Below, piece by piece: positions 23,901 through 37,060 of a stretch of DNA of 64,000 nt. Position numbers and translations under genes: made by a program. Numbering within the stretch: the first letter of the stretch is position 1; the number at the start of each line of letters is the position of its first letter. The notes below the pieces were generated by a model that searched no databases, was not told where the DNA came from, and saw only the letters and a program-made list of their open reading frames with translations. Source of the stretch: Viridothelium virens (taxonomy: Eukaryota; Ascomycota; Dothideomycetes; Trypetheliales; Trypetheliaceae); NCBI GenBank assembly GCA_010094025.1, contig ML991774.1, positions 622,821 through 686,820 on the forward strand. The letters are read 5' to 3'.

Positions 23901-24682
23901 TCAGGGCGGAATGGACGAGCCGTCCGTTACACCCCTATTGAGTGTATGTGTGAATTGATCAGGTCCGTTACTCTGCTGATGTTGCTTATGCAATCTCGAC
24001 AGACCTCGGCATCAGAGAGCGGAAGGAGCACCATACAGGCATTTGGAGAGCGCGATTCATGGAAATATCAACTAGCCAATGTTGGCTGACGACAAAATTA
24101 ATGTAGAGGCTCTCTTTTTCATGCAATGTCATGAATGTAATGGCATACTTCTAAGGTAGTTCTACACATTTCCTGTATTCTCGACTCATGACACATTTTA
24201 GGTACGTTGCACAAAGCAAAGCATTCAGTTACAGTCGGTTAAACTAACTTTGGTTAGGAAGCCGAAATGCTACGGAGTGCAACATCTACAGTTTGCCGTG
24301 GACGCAGATCCAAACTCATCAATTTGGTGGCCCGTCAGACTGACTGCCGACAGAGGCTTGGTGCAGCCCATTCAGCTTCCAGCCTTTGACATCAGCAATT
24401 CGCTCTCAATGTTGGATAGACGCGGTAAAATGCAGTTTCGGCGACATAATCGCTTCAAGTACGGTTGGGCCTGCCATCAGGCACCGGCAAGTCTCTCCTT
24501 TCCCAACGGGTGAGGCTTCCTTCTGTCACAGCCATTTTAGCAGTCCCCTTGAATGAAGCGGACTCCAGCGGCACAGTCATTTAATAGAGAATGCCTTTAA
24601 CCGCTGTTGCGTTCTCTAACATTTGGGTCCTTGTTCCCTAAAACCTTAATTCTAGCTGAACTTTGCTCATCTCGGTCAAAAC

Positions 24683-27600
24683 ATGGCTCGTCTTGATGAG
24701 CCTGTCGCCATCATTGGCAGTAGCTGCCGCTTTCCGGGAGAAGTTCAAGCACCATCGAAGCTATGGGACCTGCTCGTGCAACCGCGAGATCTATCTGCCC
24801 GTATCCCGTCCGAACGATTCCATACAGCTGGATTCTACCATAAGGAGAAGACCCACCATGGGAGCAGCAATGTCCAGGACGCCTATGTCTTATCTGAGGA
24901 CATTCGCCAATTTGACGCACAGTTTTTCAACATTAAACCTATTGAAGCGGAAGCCATTGATCCACAGCACAGGATACTGTTAGAAACGGTTTATGAAGGG
25001 CTCGAAGCCGCAGGACAGTCTATTTACACGTTGCAGGGCTCTTCTACCTCGGTCTACGTGGGTTTGATGAACGCCGACTACAATGATATAATGAATCGAG
25101 ATCTCAACACACTCCCACAATATACAGCCACAGGCACGGCCCGGAGTATATTATCGAATCGAATCTCATACTTTTTCGATTGGCACGGGCCGTCAATGAC
25201 AATTGATACTGCGTGTTCATCTAGCCTGGTTGCTCTTCACGAGGCTGTTCGGTCCGTGCGATCCGGAGACTCGCCTATTGCGGTAGCAGCAGGGGCGAAC
25301 TTGATACTGGGACCTGGTAAGCCCTCTTCCTTAGAGTAAAAACAATTTAAGTGAATTCAATGCTCTAACACTGCTTTACAATAGAATTCTTCATATCTAC
25401 GACGAATCTGGGAATGTTATCTCCGGATGGCCGGTCAAAGATGTGGGATATAGACGCAAATGGTTATGCGCGAGGTGATGGCTTTGCTGCCGTTATCCTC
25501 AAGCCGTTAAGTGCTGCTTTAGCTGACGGAGACCACATCGACTGTCTCATCCGTGAGACTGGCATCAACCAGGATGGCAGAACAAAAGGCATCACAATGC
25601 CAAGCTCCGTGGCACAAGCGAACTTGATTCGAAGTACGTATGCAAAAGCTGGCCTAGATCCTCGCAAAAAGGAGGATAGATGTCAGTATTTCGAAGCCCA
25701 CGGAACTGGCACGCCCGCTGGTGACCCCCAAGAGGCTTCAGCGATCGCGAGCGCATTTTTCGAACCAGGTGGGAAACGTGAGCCCGACGAAGAGCCACTG
25801 TACGTTGGCTCAATCAAGACAATCATTGGTCATACAGAAGGTACAGCTGGATTAGCAGGAGTCTTAAAAGCCTCGCTGGCAATGCAGCACAGTCAAATTC
25901 CTCCAAATCTGCTGCTGAATCAACTCAGCCCTCAGGTCAAACCGTTCTATGCCAACCTGCAGATTCCAAAGACTGTCTTACCCTGGCCAGCACTGCCTGA
26001 CGGTACTCCACGCCGAGCAAGCGTCAATAGCTTTGGCTTTGGAGGCACAAATGCTCATGTGTATGTCTAGCTTATTTCAGATCAAGCGATTGCTGACACA
26101 CCTAGGATTCTTGAAAGTTATGAGGTGAGCGGCGAAAGGCCGCTAGAAAATCCTCGGGCATCTTTGCCGTTTGTCTTTTCAGCGAACTCCGAGCGTTCAC
26201 TGAAAGCGACGCTACACTCGTTCTCTTCGTACTTAGAGGGCACCCCACAGGTCAATATGCGAGATCTGTCCTGGACACTACTTCGGCGAACCATACTTCC
26301 ACTGAAAGTCGCTTTTTCGGCGGCAACACCTGGAGAGCTTGCAGCAGAGATCGACAAAGAATTGGAGTCGAGTAAGGAAAGCCGCTCTGTTGGTATTCGG
26401 ACACTCCAGGGAACGCGACTTTTGGGCATTTTCACAGGCCAAGGCGCGCAATGGCCACAAATGGGACGGCAACTCGTCTTGCATTTCGATCTTGCACGAA
26501 CAACGCTCAAGGCTCTCGAGACGTCTCTTCAGGAGCTCCCTGTGTCAGATCGCCCATCGTGGTCCATTAGAGAGGAGCTTTTTAAAGGTGCCTCGGAATC
26601 TCGTCTGGGGGAGGCAGCTTTGTCACAACCTTTGTGTACAGCTGTCCAGATCGTGTTAGTCGATCTCCTGCGTGCTGCTCAAGTGAAGTTTGACGCTGTC
26701 GTGGGGCATTCATCTGGTAAATACCTGCCCTCGTTCATTAATATGAATATGTTACTCACAGATTGAATAGGCGAGATTGCCGCCGCATATGTCTCTGGAT
26801 TCGTCTCTGCTCGGGATGCCATCCGAATCGCCTACTATCGAGGCTTCCATGCCCACTTAGCGCGTGGCAAAAACGGAGAAAGAGGAGCAATGTTGGCTGT
26901 TGGCACTTCTTTGTCGAACGCGGTCGAAATCTGCAATGCTCCTGAGTTCCGGGGACGGATTTCTCTTGCCGCAAGCAACTCATCTTCTAGTGTGACACTC
27001 TCGGGGGACTCTGACGCAATATCTGCCGCTAAGGCCAAATTCGATCAATCTAAAACTTTTTCGAGACTTTTAAAAGTGGATACTGCATATCATTCTCACC
27101 ATATGCTAGCATGCTCCGAGCCCTACATCAAGTCACTTCAAGATTGTGGTGTGCAGGTACAAACGCCTCCGAATGGCGCGTGTACTTGGTTCTCTAGTGT
27201 CCTTGGTGAGCGGATGATTATCCGGGATGAGTTGAGAGGGCCATACTGGCGCGACAACATGGTCAATACTGTTCTCTTTTCGCAGGCAATCGATGCAGCT
27301 CTATCAGGCGGTGGGTCATATGACCTAGCCATCGAGATAGGCCCACATCCTGCCCTTAAAGGACCTGCTAGTCAGGTACTTCAAGAGACTGGAGGAACTA
27401 ACGTGCCATACGTCGGTACCTTGACAAGAGGTTTTGACGACGTCACCAGCTTCTCTGCTGCACTCGGCTTCGTCTGGTGTAACTTAGGAGAATCAATTGT
27501 CAATCTGGCATCTTATGATGCTGTCGTGGGCGGGGATACTAAAAGAAGACTGCTCAAGGGACTTCCCACATATAATTGGGATCATGACAGGCGCTATTGG

Positions 27601-30600
27601 GCCGAGTCTCGCAGATCCAAGGCCACTCTAGGACGAGATGAACCGGTGCATCAGTTGCTTGGCAGAAAATCACCCGAAAGCACCGATGACGAGGCCCGAT
27701 GGGTAAACGTACTGAAACCCAAGGAAATTGATTGGCTTAGTGGTCATCAGATACAAGGCCAGACCGTGTTTCCAGCGGCCGGCTATGTCGCGATGGCCCT
27801 TGAGGCGGTAATGGTGCGGTATGGAGAGAAGAGCATCCAATTAATTGAAATATTCGACCTAACCATCGATCGATCTTTGGCGTTTGACAACGACACGGAT
27901 GGAATTGAGGTCCATATCACGCTGTCTTCCTCTGTTCTGACTGGAGCTGATACATCCACCGCAAGCTTCAAATGTCATGCTGCACTTTACAAGCAATCCT
28001 CGGACTTGGTTCTAATATCCAGTGGGCATGTACGCATCACTCAGGGTGACCCATCGCAAACAGTTCTGCCGCCAAGACCACAACCCGCAACTAATACTAT
28101 CAAGATCGACGTGGATCGTTTCTACGACACCTTGGGAGGGCTAGGCTATGGCTACAATGGAGCGTTCAAAGCCTTGACCTCCATACAGAGGAAAATAGGT
28201 ACTGCTTCAGGATCTCTAATTGAGTCGACATCCGGACTAGAGCGAACAGATTTCTTAGTGCATCCAGCCAGTCTCGACGTTTCCATACAAGCTATCATGG
28301 CCGCCTATTCCTACCCAGGAGATGGTAGATTCTGGTCTCTCCATGTGCCTACCAGTATCAAACGGATTGCTGTTAATCCTGTCTTATGCCAGGCGCGACC
28401 CAAGATAGCGTCCAAATTTGACTTCAACACCACCGCAAGTGATTCTCATTCTTCTGAGATTCGTGGAGATATACGTTTGTTCGGCCAGCATGATGAGTGC
28501 TCCATGATCGAAGTTGAGGAGGTAAGACTGGTTCCTCTGTCTGCTGCAACACCGGCGAATGATCGTCCTATGTTCGCAAGAAATGTCTGGGACGTTGCAT
28601 TTCCCAACGCCGATACCGCAGTTGAGCACTGCTTCGATCTCGACAAGGAAGGAAATTCGAAGCATCTCTGGATTGCTTGCACCGCGCGGCAAATTATCCA
28701 TCGCTATCCGCACATGAGGATTCTCCAAATCGGTAGGCGTTGAACAAACATATTTGAGCAGATAAGAACTAACCTTCTTGAAGCTGGCGGCACGGGCGAG
28801 TCAACGCAAGAGATTATTAGCCAATTGGGAACATTTTTCGATACTTATACGTTCACAGATAAATCCTCAGAGTACGTTGAGAATGCAAGGAGATATTTTC
28901 CAAACTTGTTGAAGAAATTGGCTTTCCAAGAGCTCGATTATGATGACGATATTACGTATCAAGGTATTGATGCTAAAAGTTATGATATGATTATTGCAAT
29001 CAATATCGCAAACAAAACTGCATCCCTGGAGAAGCTGCTGAGAGGTATGCGATCTCTCTTAAAGCCAGGTGGCCAATTGTTGATGGAAGAAAACATGTAC
29101 AACCGGCCGACCGGGTATCGATATAACGATGAAGGGATCAAGTCCGCCACCAGCTGGAACGCATCTTTAAGAGCGGCAGGATTCTCGGGTGTGGATACAA
29201 TTACTGGCTCAGACGGCAGTAAGCCGACCAGTTCTGTCTTTACTTCAGTTGCTACGGATGAGCGTGTTGACTATCTCCGCAATCCACTCCGCAATCCACT
29301 TCACCACTCCCTGGATCCGGATATCGAGGATCTGGTTGTCATTGGAGGTCAAATTCTGGAGAATGCAAAGCTTGTAGAAGAGATCGAGTCGCTCTTACGC
29401 CCGCGAGTGGGGCGCATCATCATCATTGACTCTCTGGAACATGTTCATGAACATCTTTTACCCAGCATGTGTTCGGTTCTTTCCTTGTCCGATTTGGACG
29501 GGCCATTGTTCATGGATTTTACAAATGAACGCCTTAGGGGCCTTCAAACTATGTTCAGCAGGATCGACACTATGGTTTGGGTCACCAGGGGTTGTCAGGC
29601 GCACGAACCCTTTTCAAATATGACTGTTGGACTTGGAAGATCCCTAGCGCTGGAGTTCCCTCATATTCATCTTCAGTTCCTGGACCTAGATCCTGACGAA
29701 AGGGTCGATGCGCAAACCCTGACTTCTGCAATGCTGAGGTTTCACGCCTACGAGCATTGGGAAAAGAACGAACAAGCAGATATACTCTGGACATCTGAAC
29801 CCGAGCTCGCAGTTGAAAATGGGCATATCAAGATCCCCCGGATAATTCCCGACATCGCAAGAAATGAGCGGTATAATTCGAGCCAACGGAAAATTGTAAA
29901 GGACGTGGACCCTTTCGAATTGGGTGCGGAGATTCAAAGTATTGGAGGGAAATATCTTATCCGCCAGCTCGCTGACTTTCCTCTCGAACCATCTGCGACC
30001 AAAAACGGCAACTATGTGATCAAAGTTAGCCATTCCCTGTCGTCGTGTATCAAGATCTCGCCCAATTGCTATCTGTTCCCTGTCATTGGCGAGGTTGATG
30101 CGAATGGGAAGACCGTCTTTGCCTTGTCGAGTACGAATTCGTCAATCATCACGGTCTCGGAGTCTTGGACAATTCAAGTGAAAGATCTTGCTGAACGCAA
30201 GCCAGAAGCCTTACTCGTGGCCTGTGGCCAGATCCTTGCTAAGGCCATCTCTTCCTCTGTCCCTGAGAATAGCTCTGTTTTGATACACGAGCCACCCCTC
30301 TGGCTGACTTCCGCATTGAGGGCCGAGGCGAAGCACAAAATACTACGTCTACTGCTCACAACATCAACACATAGCTCATCAGACTCGTTCGACACTATTA
30401 TACATGCTCAAGCCTCCAGTCGCGATATTAGAAAATTGGTCCCTAGCGACGTAACTCTTTTCATGGACCTTTCCCTCGCGAACATCAACATAAAAAGTAC
30501 TGGACGGCGGATTGCAGAAAACTTGCCTGGCGTGTGCCTGATCGGAGATGAAACTGCAGTCTTTAAGTTGGACTCGTTACTACCAAGCTCGGCTTCCGCT

Positions 30601-33600
30601 TCTTCCACGATCTCCGAAGTCCTCAAGGATCTTAAACTTTCAGAAGCTCTGCCTATTAATCCTATTGAACATAGCTCTCTCTCCCCGGCAGAATTAACAC
30701 ATGCAGATTCAACACTTGTAGCGGAAGTCATTGATTGGACTATCAACCCAACCATCCCAATTGATGTTCAGCCTGTTGATTCTGGACGTCTCTTTAACCA
30801 GGATAGGACGTATCTGCTCGTTGGTCTGACAGGAGATCTTGGGTTGTCTCTGTGCGAATGGATGGTTGACCATGGAGCGAAGAACGTAGTCCTCACAAGC
30901 AGAAATCCCCAAGTGGATGAAACATGGCTCAAAGAGGTGCAAAAGAGCGGAGCCATCATAAAAGTATGTGCCGTCGATATAGCAGACGGTGATGATCTAC
31001 AAGAGCTGTACAGGCAGCTCTCTTCGACATTACCGCCGATCGCCGGCGTTGTCAATGGTGCAATGGTTCTCCGTGATGCTCCATTCTTCGACTTGGAGCT
31101 CCCTCAGTTTGAAGCTGTCCTGAAGCCGAAGGTAGATGGGACAATACATCTTGATCGCTTATTCTCGTCGGACATTCCATTGGATTTTTTCATCCTTTTT
31201 TCTTCAGTTGCGGCAGTGGCTGGAAACCGAACACAGACAGCGTATAGTGCAGCGAACATGTTCATGACTGCTCTTGCTGCCCAGCGAAGACAACGAGGGC
31301 TCGCGGCTTCAGTCATGCACGTCGGATCAATTATTGACCGCGGCTATATGGCTCGTGAATTGCCCTTTGAAGTGCAAAAGACTATTAGGAGAGAGGTCGG
31401 TATGTGGATATCTGAAAGAGACGTCCATCAAATGTTTGCAGAAGCCATACTTGCTGGCCACCCAACCACCGCTGAGAGTCCTGAGGTTGTCTCCGCCTTT
31501 CACGTAGATGAGCCTCAAAAGGCAACGAAGACGAATTGGTATAAAAACCCGCGCTTTGGATTCTGCATCCAACATAAGACGGATGGGCTCGGTCTCGAGG
31601 ACAGCCAAACAAAGACGTCAATGAGCGCACGCCTAATGGCCGCCACGACGCTAGATGAGGTTTTCGAGATCGCCAAAGAATCCTTCATCCCCAAGCTTTT
31701 GAACATCCTACAGTTGAACTCTGATGAAGCCGGGGACTTTGCGCGTATCCTTGATTCCGCTACAGATGATCTTGGCGTCGATTCCCTCATCGCGGTGCAA
31801 GTCCGATCCTGGTTCATCGACGAAATGGACGTTGATCTGCCAGTTCTAAAGATTCTCAGTGGTGCTTCGGTCAATGATCTGCTGAAAGAAGCTGCAGAGA
31901 AATACTCGGAGCAGGTATCAAGTATTGTCGAGGTTGAACAGAACCCAGGCAATGATGACGAATTGATCCACTTGGAGTCTAAGACGGAGGACGAGAGCGA
32001 TTTATTATCCTCTATAAATGGTGAGACAAGCACGGGCGCATCAGGCACGTCTACGCCCAGCATCAATCTGAGTTCCACATCAGTCTCCTCTGTGGTATCT
32101 AAGGATGAATATGATGTGGCTAGCTTGAAGCCTGACAGACCTAAGCCAAACGTGACACGCTCCATGGACATGTCTTACGGCCAATCGAGATTTTGGTTTC
32201 TTAGCTCATTCCTCCGAGATCCTACGACTTTCAATGTTACCGTGTCATTCCGCATCAAGGGGAATCTTCGCGTTGGCGACCTTGCAAGAGCTGTCCAGGT
32301 CGTCGGGCAAAGGCACGAAGCCCTCCGAACTTGTTTTTACACCGACATGCAGTCGAAGCCAATGCAGGGAGTGATACAGTCTGGCTATCTAAGTCTAGAG
32401 GAAAAGACAGTCTCAAGCGACGCTGAGGTGCTCCAGGAATACAACAAGCTGAAAGGCCATGTATTTGACATCCAGCACGGCAGAACGATGAGGATCATTC
32501 TCCTCTCTCAATCTACCATCTTGAATCATTTACTGATCGCCTATCACCACATTAACATGGATGGCAGCAGTCTATCTGTACTGCTGACTGAGCTAGAGAA
32601 GGTATACAATCACCAAACGCTGCCCTCGAACCTTTTGCAGTATCCAGATTTTGCGATGCGACAGCGCCGAGATGTCCAGACAAGTAACCTGCAGAACGAA
32701 CGCAACTATTGGCGACAGGAGTTTCCAGATATTCCCTTGCCTCTTCCGCTATTTCCTCTGTCAGGGCAGAGCAATCGCCGTCCAATTCAAGACTACAACT
32801 TCACTAGAGTAGATTTGAAGCTTGACGCCTCATTTAGTACGCAAATCAAGAATGTGGCACGGAAATGTAAGGTCTCAACCTCAAACTTTTTTCTCGCGAC
32901 TCTGAGAACCATGTTATTTCGGTTCTTGGATACCGACGATTTGTGCGTTGGTATTGCCGACGCAAACCGTATTGATAGCGATGCAACGAACAGCATCGGC
33001 ATGTACCTCAACGTCCTTCCACTACGCTTTCGCTTGCGTAAAGGAGAAAAGTTCATCGAGTCTCTCGATGAAGCCAAGAAGAAGTCACAGAATGCTCTGA
33101 GAAACTCCAAGCTTCCCTTCGATGCTCTCTTGGATGAGCTTGATGTTCCTCGTTCATCCGCGCATAGTCCCCTATTCCAAGTCTTTTATGATTACAGGCC
33201 GGGCATCGCAAGCATGCGCACGTTTTCCGATTGCCAGATTGAATACACGAACTTCTCCCTAGGCAGAACTGCATATGATCTTGTCCTCGATATTGCAGAG
33301 GACACCACTGGGGAATTTGTGATCATGTTCAAGGTCCAAAAATACCTCTACACGCTCGACGATGGCAAAATCTTAGCTAGCAGTTTCAAGAGTCTCCTTG
33401 AAGCTTTTGCAAAGAACACGGACTTGGCTCACGATGCATCACCTCTCTTTCCGCAAGCAGATGTGAGTCGAGCTCTGAAGCTCGGACAAGGAAGCTATAT
33501 GACATCCGATTGGCCTACCACTATTCCGCACCGCATTGACGACATCATTGACCAGAATAGCAAGAGGACGGCAGTAAACGATGATTTTGGCAATAGTTTG

Positions 33601-36375
33601 ACCTATGCCCAGCTTGCGTTTCGGGTGGACACCATTGCAACTTCCCTCCTCGAAAAGGGGGCAGAAGGCAAGCGAGTCGCTGTGTTCCAAGAGCCGACAT
33701 CTGACTGGGTTTGCTCACTGTTGGCCGTTCTTCGCGTTGGCTCTGTATACGTACCTCTCGATTTACGCAACCCCTTCCCTCGGCTAGCAGCAATCGTTAG
33801 GAGCTCCAAGCCTTCTGTCATCCTTGCACATGCAGCGACTGCAAAGGATGTCCCTTCCTTGGATCCAGGCAATGCAACCACTGTCAATATTTCCGATTTG
33901 AGAGAGTCAAAGTCTCTTACAGTGCGAAATCGCGCCCTGCCAGACTCGCCGGCCGTCGTTCTCTACACCAGTGGTTCTACGGGCACTCCAAAAGGCATAC
34001 TCCTTAAGCATTCGAGCTTGCGTAATGAAATAGAAGGATATATCAAGTCTTGGAACATTGGTGCCGAAATGGTCTTGCAACAAAGCGCCTACAGCTTCGA
34101 TTTCTCTCTGGATCAGATTTTCACGGCCCTCACTAATGGCGGCACTGTATACACTGTATCTAAGTCTAAAAGGGGCGACTCGGTCGAGATTGCCAAGCTT
34201 ATTGCAAGCCAAGGTATCACTTACACCAAAGCAACGCCATCCGAGTATGCTAGCTGGATCCGCTACGGTATGGATAGCCTAAGGCAAAACTCCGGTTGGC
34301 AATTTGCATTTGGCGGTGGCGAGACGCTCAATGCGGACCTCAAAGCAGACTTTAGACGCCTCGCAAAACCACAACTACGGCTCTTCAATTCTTGGGGCCC
34401 AGCGGAGATCACCGTCTCCGCTACCAAAATCGAAGTTCGATATACAGACGATGGTGCTGGGGACCTCCCTGTCGGTTTTCCACTACCGAACTATTCCGTC
34501 TATATCGTTGACCAGAACCTTCGTCCGTTGCCGGTTGGTGTGACTGGCGAAATCGTCGTCGGTGGCGCTGGCCCTGCAGCTGGCTACGACGGCGACAGTG
34601 TTTTGACCGAACAAAAGTTCATTCAGAACCCATTTGCCAGTCATGAAAATGTTAGTCATGAATATGCAGCAAAGGAATGGACGACCATGTACCGCACTGG
34701 TGATCGTGGTCGCTTGCGTGATGATGGTGCGCTCATGTTTGATGGGCGCATTGACGGTGATACACAGATCAAGCTTCGTGGGCTGCGTATTGAACTCGAG
34801 GATCTAGAAAGCAGCATCACAGCCGCCGCTGGAGGAAAAATTGCAAAGGCTGTTGCGAGCTCGCGTGGCGAAGGACAGGCCCAATATCTCGTTGCCTTTG
34901 TTGAGTTCACGCATCAAGACGAACCTACGAAAGATGAGAGAAGGGAGTACCTGAGGACGCTGCTGACGAATCTACCGCTTCCCCAGTACATGTGTCCTGC
35001 TATGCTTGTGCCCATAGAGCAAATCCCGCTCAACAATCATTCGAAGGTGGATCGCCTGGCTATCAAATCGCTGCCTCTTCCTCAGTCCGACACGTCGACA
35101 GAAACAGAGATGGAACTCACTGAGACAGAGAAGGTACTCAAATCAGTCTGGGACGATGTCCTCACGCCTGAGCTTACTAGCCAATTTTCCATCAACGCTT
35201 CCACAGACTTCTTTCACATCGGTGGTAATAGTATGCTCCTCGTACGTCTACAAGCCGGTATCCGCGACTCTTTTCATGTCCTCCTTCCCATGGTCCAGCT
35301 TCTTGAATGTACAACTTTAGGCGCCATGGCTATGCGCATTTCTGCAGCTGCGCCGACCCGCGCCATAAACTGGGACATGGTGACTTCCTTGCACGGGCTT
35401 TCTGTCCCCAGTCTCCCATCTTTCAATCCTACGCACTCTGCCAAAGGCCGCACTGTTCTTCTCACTGGAGCGTCCGGCCACCTTGGACGCTCTGTGCTTA
35501 CTACGCTCCTAGCTGATGCCACCATCACTAGTATTCACGCTGTCGGAGTGCGCAACGTATTTCCAGCCCATTCTCACAAGATAACTGTTCATGAGGGTGA
35601 CCTCACAGCTCCACAGTTCGGCCTTCCGTCCAGGACTTTTGCAACTCTTGCTGCCACAATCGATGTGATCATTCACAACGGTGCCAAGCGTGCCTTCTTT
35701 GAGGCATATGATCAGCTGGAGGTAGCAAATGTTCTGGCAACTAAGGAGATCATCGCATTAGCTGCACCTAGGAAGGTGCCCGTCCGCTTTCTCTCCTCCG
35801 GCGCCGTTACAAGCTTGGCAGATGGGAAGATGCAACTAGAAGACGAAGACACTGTGAACGGCATAAGGCCACCAACGGACGGCACTAATGGATATCTCGC
35901 AAGTAAATGGGCCGGAGAAATACTATTAGAACATGCCGCGCAGGAATACGGCATTTCCGTGTCAATCCATCGCCCCTTCGGTGTCTCTGCAGCTGCCAGT
36001 CCCTCCGGCCGCGAAGAGCAGGTTTTGCTCGACATCAAGCGTTGCGCCGAGCAACTGAAGTTATTGCCGCTTGAAAAAGGGTGGACTGGACACATTGACT
36101 TTTCTCCGATCGAAGAGATTGCCAGTGCAGTATGCTCGACATCAGACCCCGTATCTGGAATGGTGAAGAGGTTGGCATACCATGCAGATGTGCGGTTGGA
36201 CTTGAGCACCCTTGCAGAGATGCTTGGGAAAGAAATCAAACAGAAAGAAGGCTTTGAGTATCTGGATCCATTGAAGTGGTTTGGTAGGATCAAGAAGGAA
36301 AGGTTTGGATGGCTGATGATGAGCCAGGATCTCTGGAGGACGGCCGACGGCGTACAAGTGAGGTCGACCAGATAA
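24683..36375 (+). CDS. Hybrid highly reducing PKS-NRPS, KS-AT-DH-MT-KR-ACP-C-A-T-R
   Basis: CDS join(24683..25316, 25385..26060, 26106..26716, 26771..28732, 28784..36375), 3824 aa; all four introns (68, 45, 54 and 51 bp) keep phase. KS (about 7-430): DTACSSSL cysteine, EAHGTGT and IIGHTEG histidines. AT (about 540-860): GQGAQW and GHSSG serine. DH (about 930-1230): [10 protein letters not shown] (HxxxGxxxxP). MT (about 1270-1430): AGGTGEST motif I, but the later core is shortened. KR (about 1967-2150): GLTGDLG, with Ser and Y-x-x-x-N of the active site. ACP: GVDSL (about 2292). C: HHINMDG (about 2548). [12 protein letters not shown] (about 3020), YRTGD and the A10 lysine. T: GGNSM (about 3440). 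R: TGASGHLG (about 3521) and YLASK. There is no ER domain. The order is that of ACE1/equisetin-type synthetases: a polyketide chain is amidated with one amino acid and released. The R domain keeps Y-x-x-x-K, favouring NAD(P)H reduction to an aldehyde. Confidence 0.93.
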
Positions 36376-37060
36376 TATGCATACGTGGTGTTTGGGCTAG
36401 ACCGATCTGTATTGTAGAGAATTATTTAGAGTACAAACTGGCGTCAATGATAAAAGTATTAGTAGTCTAAAGCTGTGACCGCTAGTCTATGCCGGTCTTC
36501 AATGATAAGAATTGTGAATATTTTGAGGTATGGCTGGTGCTTTGGGCAGACCTGGAACCGTAAGACTGATGGGGATTTCAAATCCTGACTCATGAGGATG
36601 TTTGGATGATGGTGCTAGGTACCTTACGGCGGCTGGGGGGTGCAATCTTATGGTATTCGATAATAAGGGTTGACTGGTCGAGATCATACCACCAAGATAA
36701 TCGACGTTGCGGGAGAAAAATAGATACTTTCTCGTGTGAAAAAATTACAAAACTCTACAGAGTAGGGAATAGGGCTTCAGAAGATTGGGTTCCCCAAAAG
36801 GCAAAGGTCTGGAGAGGAGTACCTAGGCAGAGGTCTGGAAGCAGCGGCTCGGCAAGCGTCGGCCATGGCGTGCATTGGCAGGGGCCATCCTCGGAGCATG
36901 ACATCTTCTTGCTTTGCCCACGCTGTTCGTGCCTTTTTATAACAGTCTGCACCATCCTTTTCTCTCTCGTGTTCCACAGCGCTGCAAGTAGGGCTTATTC
37001 TTTACTGCGACTGTCGCCACGTATGCTCTACTTGAGCACCACAATTCACTCGGCCGTCGG
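36376..37060. other. Intergenic region, PKS-NRPS 3' end / mitochondrial carrier promoter
   Basis: 685 bp between two + strand genes. It contains the PKS-NRPS terminator and the carrier promoter. The 173-codon ORF at 36606 runs into the carrier and has no family resemblance. Confidence 0.55.

Larger units (their letters stand above)
22375..24682. other. 2.3-kb divergent intergenic region, regulator / PKS-NRPS
   Basis: It contains both promoters. It is unusually long for a divergent fungal promoter and holds overlapping ORFs on both strands, including a short minus-strand stretch (23744..23900) that looks protein-like but belongs to no family I know. A single TCG-N5-CGA palindrome lies at 23564..23574. 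A decayed tailoring gene is possible but not shown. Confidence 0.5.

Noticed and set aside
29278-29306. Short tandem duplication (RNPLRNPL) in the PKS-NRPS
   Set aside because: A single 12-bp direct repeat in a linker; no functional meaning inferred.
35450-36375. Terminal domain as a Dieckmann cyclase (tetramate-forming)
   Set aside because: Y-x-x-x-K and the TGxxGxxG motif are intact, which fits reductive release better.
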